Below, one piece after another: positions 58,604 to 64,000 of a DNA stretch of 64,000 nucleotides. The position numbers and the translations under genes are program-made. The stretch's first letter is position 1, and each line of letters begins with the position of its first letter. The stretch is from Celoporthe dispersa (lineage: Eukaryota; Ascomycota; Sordariomycetes; Diaporthales; Cryphonectriaceae), in assembly GCA_016584495.1 (NCBI GenBank), contig WAID01000009.1:3782001-3846000 (forward strand), read 5' to 3'. The notes below the pieces were generated by a model. That model was not told the DNA's origin and searched no databases. It saw nothing but the letters and a program-made list of their open reading frames with translations.

Positions 58604-59235
58604 GTTGTCTGGGAGTGATGGGTCACGATGGCCCCTCTTCCCTATTTCTCTTTCGCGCAACACAGCTACTATTCTACACTGGGGAGAAGCATAGCAGCGG
58701 TGGTCTCTGCCACTTGATGTTTCGTCAGGGCTGCCGCTATCTTGAATGATTGGTTGAAGAAGTGGTTTGCATGTATCTGGAGACTGGCGTTGGGTCCGGA
58801 GGGAAAAAGGAGGGATCAAAATACCATGGCGGCGTTTAGCATGACGGGACGTTGTGTCTAGGAGCAAGCAGCAGCTCTGCTCAGCTGGGTAGAATTTTTT
58901 TTCTTGCTTGGGTAGCCGGGCGAACTGACTGAAATAGAATGCCATGGTTCTGTTCTGGGACGCCTCGCTGCGCCCTGCCATTCCTCCCTGATAAAAAAAA
59001 ACCCTGGTGGTTCCTCCCGATGCGCCTCATGTCTTTTTGATTATTGCACTAAGTGCTACGCTCATGCCTATATATATGTACACTCTGGCCTCCCTCACGT
59101 TCTACCTTCCGCACCACCGTCCGGTCTGTCTGGTTCTTCTTCTATTCACAGTCGCACCCCCCTCTGAAGACCACACGACAGAGTTACCCAGACACCTCAG
59201 CGAATCACCCCAGACACCACAGATACATGCCCCCA
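58604..59235. other. Intergenic between convergent genes
   Basis: 632 bp of 3' flanks of MTR4 and DSC3; no feature seen. Confidence 0.5.
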
Positions 59236-60381
59236 TTACCCGATCGTCCGTATCGTGCCAATAACCAGGCTCAGCACAAACCCAAAATATACAAACACCC
59301 GCATCCGCTTAGGGATCTTCTCCTCGTCACGGACCAGCCACCCGACCGCCCCAAGCGGCCAGACAAACCCGACAAACATGCCCCGAAGCAGCAGGTCAAG
59401 CACGCCCGCAAGACCAAAATCATCTGCCGCCGCCGCCGCAGCAGCAGCAGCCGCCTCGCCGCCCCCGCCCGCGGTATCCGCCGTCGCGAGGCCCGCGTCG
59501 TTGTTATTATCCATCCACGCGTCCTCCATGCCGCGCAGGGTGTCTGGGCTCGGCATGGTGTCGGCGGTGTGCCTGGCCTCCGTGATGCTCCGGAACTGCA
59601 GTCGGAGCTGGTTCACCTCGGCGGCGGTGAAGCCTGCCGCGAGCAGCCTGTCGAAACCCCTCGGGGTGGCCGCGGGCGCCGCAGCACTGCGGTTCCTAGC
59701 ACCAACACCGCTGTCTGTATGTGCTCCTCCCGACAGCGGACCGGCGGGCTGGTGTGGCGTGGTACTACCACCGGAAGCGGCCTCCTCCGTCACGGGCTCC
59801 TCCGCCCGGCGCGCCTCGTCTTTCAGCTCCGCATCGGTCAGGAGGTCCCCGATGCTGCAGTTCACGTAGACGCGCTGCTGCTGCAGCTGTGCCGACCTGC
59901 CGGCGTCGGGCCCCTCGACAGCCTTCCCCTTGCCCTTGGGATCAGCGGCATTCTTCTCGCCGGATGATGAGGCGTGGTACTGCTGCGCGGCGGGCACGGG
60001 CGGGGGCGGGAGGGGCTTCAGCACAGAGGCGACGACGGCGGCGTCGGGGAGGATCTTGCCGCCGTGGATGAAGCGCAGGCGGCGCTGGGAGTCGGGCTGC
60101 TCGAGGCGCGAGCGGATGAGGTGCTTGAGGGCGGCGACGGTCGTGCGGCGGGGGTGGGGGATGTCGAGGAGGAGGTCTGGGAGGGCGGTGGAGAAGCGCA
60201 CTGTGAGTAGGAGCGGCGGTGCGGCGGGTGAGGTCGAGGAGGGAGGCCTGAGGGAGGAGGGGAGGCGGCGGTGGTGGTTGTGGTGGTGGTGGAAGGCGGC
60301 GCTGTTGGTCGGCGAGGAGGAGCGGGCGGAGTTGCTTCCACTGCCGCTGGCGCTGCCACTGCCGCTTCCGCCTCCGGTCAT
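59236..60381 (-). CDS. dsc3: DSC E3 ubiquitin ligase complex subunit 3
   Basis: Subunit of the Golgi DSC ubiquitin ligase that in fission yeast and Aspergillus is needed for SREBP processing and hypoxia or azole response. Single exon, 381 residues, starting MTGGGSGSGSASGSG; an in-frame ATG at 60558 would add a Thr-repeat leader with no homology. The ubiquitin-like domain (DUF2407) is seen as LLLTVRFSTALPDLLLDIPH, then LKHLIRSRLEQPDSQRRLRFIHGGKIL. The later block is VYVNCSIGDLLTD, then GFDRLLAAGFTAAEVNQLRLQF and MEDAWMDNN. Two transmembrane helices end the protein (LLLRGMFVGFVWPLGAVGWLV and VFVYFGFVLSLVIGTIRTIG). A run of ten or more Ala precedes them. Frame is intact. Confidence 0.93.
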   Translation of the reverse strand: MTGGGSGSGSASGSGSNSARSSSPTNSAAFHHHHNHHRRLPSSLRPPSSTSPAAPPLLLTVRFSTALPDLLLDIPHPRRTTVAALKHLIRSRLEQPDSQRRLRFIHGGKILPDAAVVASVLKPLPPPPVPAAQQYHASSSGEKNAADPKGKGKAVEGPDAGRSAQLQQQRVYVNCSIGDLLTDAELKDEARRAEEPVTEEAASGGSTTPHQPAGPLSGGAHTDSGVGARNRSAAAPAATPRGFDRLLAAGFTAAEVNQLRLQFRSITEARHTADTMPSPDTLRGMEDAWMDNNNDAGLATADTAGGGGEAAAAAAAAAADDFGLAGVLDLLLRGMFVGFVWPLGAVGWLVRDEEKIPKRMRVFVYFGFVLSLVIGTIRTIG

Positions 60382-61178
60382 ATTGACGGTGAGATGGCTG
60401 AGGATGCGGCTAGTTGCACCATTGTATGGTGAACAGTGTTGGGTGGTGGCGGTGGTGGTGGTGGTGGTGGTGGTTGTTCTTGTTGTTGGGTGATGTTTTT
60501 GTCTGAGTGGGATGACCAGAAGAGGACCCTTAGTGACGTGCATGCAACAACTCCACACCGCGATAAGATATGTATGTAAGCAGCATGGTCTGTCTCTGGT
60601 ATGTATTTATCAAGACATCAGCCATGCTAACTAAATATCTCTTATGTACTTAAGCATCCAGGACATGTGCTCGAATTATTACATAGGATACTATCTATCA
60701 TCCTGTGATCCTCTTCTTACAGAGAGACCTTCCTCACTATATACACCACGCCATGTAAAATGATCAGCCAATCCAGGATGAAATGTACTCACAAAGACAG
60801 GCTCACAGCACGTAACATGCACATGCACTTGACGGAGACTTTAATACCATTGAATGTACAAGCAACCCATTTGACCACCAATAACGCTATGAGTACACTG
60901 ACAAGACCCAACCTGAGGCAGACATGTACTCCTCCCAAGTCCTGAAGATTTCCCAGTTCACAAGAACCCTTTGGCCTCTCTGGCCACTGTGCCCCAACAA
61001 CCAACCCCCTGCCCTTTTTTCTTTCTTTTTTTTTCTTTATTACTTTTTTTCTTTCTCTTTTCATCCGTTGTTCCTGGTTCCAAGCGGTCCCATACCTATG
61101 CCTTCATCCAGCCCGGCCATCCTCCCCTTCTCCCTCTTGCCAGGCATAACAAGCCCCCAGCGATTTCTTCCCCACCGC
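60382..61178. other. Intergenic between two leftward genes
   Basis: 797 bp with the promoter of dsc3 and the 3' flank of the Rho-like gene. A GGT-type repeat at 60440-60475 is low complexity. Pyrimidine-rich at 61014-61065. No gene supported. Confidence 0.5.
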
Positions 61179-61617
61179 TCACAGGTGCTTCTTAATCTTC
61201 TCGATGAACTTCTTAACCTTTGTCACGGGCCTAGTGTCCTCCCGGCGGCGCCGCATGAGGGCCATACGGACCACAGACTCGAAGAAGTCGGCCACGCCCT
61301 CGCCAGTGCGGGCAGAGCACTCGAAGTACGCGACGGCGCCCATCTGCGAGGCTGCCTGCTCTCCCTGCTCATCATGTCAGGTTAGATCTGTATATACATA
61401 TCATCCATCAAACACCATGTGTGTGTGTGTATCTCTGTATTGGACGTGAACGTACCTGGCCACGGGTGGTGGCGGTGGGCTCGTTGAGAAAGTTCAGCTT
61501 GAGCGTGGGACAGTCGCGGCGCAGGTCAGACTTGAGGCCCACCAGGATGACAGGCACGGAAGGGCAGTATCGCTCGGCATCGTTCCTCCACTATGAGGCA
61601 ACAGCCTAGTCAGCATC

Positions 61618-61653
<36 letters not shown>

Positions 61654-63033
61654 TCCTATCTCTTACACACGCACACACCTTTTCCACGGCAGCCCTTAGG
61701 GTGATCTCATCTCCAATGTCAAAGCAGATGACGACGGCATCAAAGAAGGTCATGAGCAGGGGCCGGACCGAGTTCTCGAACGCGCACCTCGTGTCGCACT
61801 GGGAGGCTACGTCCCAGGCCTCCACGACGGTCTCCCTGGTTGTCGACGGCGTGGCTGATGGTCTCGATAGAGTAGCCGTCTGCGACCTCCTTGGAGGTGC
61901 TGGCCTTGCCCTGCACGACGGCCCGTGTGTCAGCATGTTGCTTTGTCGCGCCGCGCAGAAGAAGTCTTCCTGGGAAGCCTGGCTTGGACAGGCTATAGCC
62001 TACCATCTTGAAAGTGCCTGTGGCGAAACGCCTGATAAGTACGCGTTAGCTCTAGCGATCTCCGAGAGGAAGAGGCTGGTCCTGGCTTGGGGAGGGGGTG
62101 TGTCCGTACTGGATCAGCTCAGTCTTTCCACAACTCGTGTTGCCGACGACACAGAGCTTCACTCGCACCGGCGTGCTTCCACGGGGCAGGTCGTGCCAAG
62201 GGTTCAGGGCACTGCCGGCGGGCATGCTAAAGCGCTTGGTGGCAGCGGAGCTGAGACGGCCGAGACGGCTCTGGCGGCCGTCCTCGGTGTTGATAACGGG
62301 CGGAGCCATCATGGAGAGGCGGTTGGCAGCGCTGGCAAAGACACCTTTGATTCGCTTGGGAGGGTGTTGGGCGTCGATCATTGCTGGAGTCTGTTACCTT
62401 GGTGAGTATGTGGTCATCATGCATTTACGCCAGGCCGTGAAGCGTAGATGGGGGCGGCGGCAACAGTGGCAGGAGGTTGCTGGGCAGGGGGTTTGTTATT
62501 GAGGTTGTACTAACCTCGGTGCGATCGTGCTTCTTGTGGTTGCCCTTGCTGTGGTCTGATCCAAAGAGCTGGTGGATGTGGCTACTGTCAGGCCTATGAG
62601 TAGCCGTGGCCGTGGCTGTGGCTCGATCTCCGTTATCTCTAGTGGAAAGCTGCTGGAGAAAGGCATCAACCACCAGAGACTCCTCATCAACCTGAGGGCC
62701 CTGGCCCTGGGCGTTGATGTTGTTGTTGTTATTGCTGCCTGGTTGCCTATGGCTAGGCTGGGCAGAATCCCTGAGCTGCACTGGTGAGCCAAGCCGGATG
62801 GACTCAACTCCCTGGACGAGCTGGTCTTCCTGGGTGGTGAGGTCAGCTGGCTGTGAGTTGTGCTGGGAGTTCCTGAAGCTGAAGTGAAGGGAGGACTTCC
62901 GCTGTGGGATTCGCAGGTGGGTTGGGAGTTCCTCCATGATAATGGGGTGCTGACCAAGCGGGTTGGGGTGATGACATCGTGGCTCTGCAGACCCGCCCTG
63001 CTCTTGTATACCAGAGGTAGGAGCAGGAGCAGC

Positions 63034-63064
<31 letters not shown>

Positions 63065-63618
63065 TTACTAGGGTAAGCTTCACCAGGGCGGTGTCCCTGG
63101 CCTCCAATGACATGATCAACCATGCTGTTGGAGGGTGGGGGAGGAGCAGACACTGAACGAGGTCGGGAATGTCCACGAGGCCTGCCACGCCTCTGTCTTC
63201 CGTGCCTCTGCACCACACCATTATGAGACTGGTGGCCATGAGTCTGTGACAAGTCTCCCCTTATGCTCCCAACCTCAGGCTCGGGCAGTCCAGCCAGCCA
63301 CTGTGCCATCCTCTCACTGCACGAGACACGACCTTTCTGGTCATTGGTGAATGTGTACATACAGGATGTTGCTGGGCGACTGGGCTGCCAGAAGGGGTTC
63401 GCTGCTACCATGTAGCCTTCGTATTCGACATAGATGTAGTCAGGAAAGACATGGCCCTGGCGTGGTGCTGGGGTTGCTGCTGCTGCTGCTCGTACAGATC
63501 CTGGGACCCGGCCGATGTTTCCAAGATTGTCTCCAACTGAGGATGAGACAACCTCTGGAGGCACCTCGATCACCCGCAGCACCCTGTAGTTGGGTGTGTC
63601 TGGCCAGGATGGAGGCAT
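61179..63618 (-). CDS. Long, divergent Rho-like GTPase, frame-disrupted
   Basis: A small-GTPase domain fused to a long N-terminal extension, 654 residues. Six exons: 62515-63618, 62110-62390, 62004-62031 (28 bases), 61679-61910, 61456-61590 and 61179-61364, all GT-AG. The extension (about 440 residues, start MPPSWPDTPNYRVLRVIEVP) is rich in Gln, Asn, Ser and His, with Ala runs. The GTPase part shows the P-loop GNTSCGKT (451-458), G4 GLKSDL and G5 CSARTGEG. The G3 box reads WDVASQ instead of WDTAGQ, so the invariant Gly is Ser507. Switch I is hard to align. The end is VTKVKKFIEKIKKHL, basic and without a CAAX cysteine. One extra base lies in the CCC at 61834-61836; removing it closes exon 4. 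Membership in the Rho branch is inferred from length and the TKLD-like spacing. Confidence 0.8.
61619..61653. repeat. (TC)n microsatellite in an intron of the Rho-like gene
   Basis: Nearly perfect TC run with one TTT interruption, in the intron between 61590 and 61679. Confidence 0.9.
63040..63063 (-). repeat. (AGC)8 repeat coding poly-Ala
   Basis: Eight AGC units on the plus strand, read in the minus-strand frame as an Ala run in the Rho-like protein's extension. Confidence 0.85.
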
Positions 63619-64000
63619 CTCGGACGTGTTTATGTGTGGTCCTTGTTCCTGTCAGCCTGGTGCTCTGGGGGTTGATTATGGTACTCTGGGCTGGACAGGT
63701 AGCAGTGATGCTTGGTTGCTGTATGGTCTTGTGTGTATCTGTGATGTGGATGAAGTCTCCCTGGCACAATAAAGCTTGCTTGTGCAGCACTGTTGGTTGG
63801 ATGGTTGTGTCTGACAGGACAGGTCCTGAGGTGGAGGAAGTCTGAGTGTTTTCCAAATGCAGCACCATATACGCCCGACATAAACAAAGGAGATGATTGG
63901 AGGGGGGGCGCTGGGATGAGCAAGGATCGCTTTTGTTGTTGTGGTCGCCGTGGTTGAAGAGAGCGAGTGTTGATGGCGAGTGTTGATGGCGTGGGTGAAT
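63619..64000. other. Upstream flank of the Rho-like gene, cut by the window edge
   Basis: 382 bp. The frame open on the minus strand at 63440-63868 is antisense or off-frame to the gene and carries no motif. A further 5' exon cannot be excluded. Confidence 0.45.

Noticed and set aside
60382..60558. Longer DSC3 start at 60558
   Set aside because: The added 59 residues are a Thr-repeat leader from a GGT microsatellite; the ATG at 60381 is the natural start before the ubiquitin-like domain.
62425..63618. The 397-residue ORF as a stand-alone gene
   Set aside because: A GTTAGT donor at 62514 joins in phase to the exon with the GTPase P-loop, and the ORF's own end after that point is low complexity. 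A separate gene remains possible but is less likely.
1..64000. Biosynthetic gene cluster or defence-like system
   Set aside because: No polyketide synthase, peptide synthetase, terpene cyclase, NLR or het-type gene; the monooxygenase, dioxygenase and reductase are far apart and not co-oriented.

Overview
The window is nuclear DNA of a filamentous ascomycete (Pezizomycotina; the protein set and short GT-AG introns fit Sordariomycetes best). Genes are monocistronic, on both strands, with introns mostly of 50-320 bp. I support 23 protein genes. No rRNA, tRNA, CRISPR array, prophage or transposon was found.

Layout. 1-2.6 kb: WDR48/Bun107-type deubiquitinase activator (3' end off the left edge). 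2.6-9.1 kb: looser, AT-richer stretch with an FAD monooxygenase and an orphan ORF. 9.2-18.9 kb: ERG4/ERG24-family reductase, small Cys/His protein, Rab geranylgeranyltransferase alpha (BET4), meiotic APC/C activator (AMA1 type) and a Gly-rich orphan. 19.4-31.5 kb: DUF4097-like single-pass membrane protein, EF-hand mitochondrial carrier (SAL1), cyclin C (SSN8) and a TauD/TfdA dioxygenase. 32-41.5 kb: MINDY deubiquitinase, ER DnaJ (HLJ1/DNAJB12 type), AIM19 and a SIW14-like phosphatase with membrane segments. 41.5-46.3 kb: gene-poor. 46.3-63.6 kb: dense housekeeping block with IMA1, ALG14, mS23 (RSM25), a mitochondrial PPR protein, COX8, MTR4, DSC3 and a very divergent long Rho-like GTPase.

Recurring themes are ubiquitin control (WDR48, MINDY, DSC3, AMA1), mitochondria (SAL1, AIM19, mS23, PPR, COX8) and the endomembrane/nuclear envelope (BET4, HLJ1-like, ALG14, IMA1, DSC3). 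These look like ordinary neighbours on a chromosome, not a cluster.

The strongest structural signal is technical. Eight otherwise well-conserved genes carry 13 single-base frame breaks, most of them in short homopolymers. In each gene, undoing the breaks makes the summed exon length divisible by three and restores the family's C-terminus. This includes MTR4, which is essential in yeast. The simplest reading is uncorrected sequencing indels, so automated gene models here will be split or truncated. One in-frame TAG in the AMA1 gene does not fit that explanation as easily.
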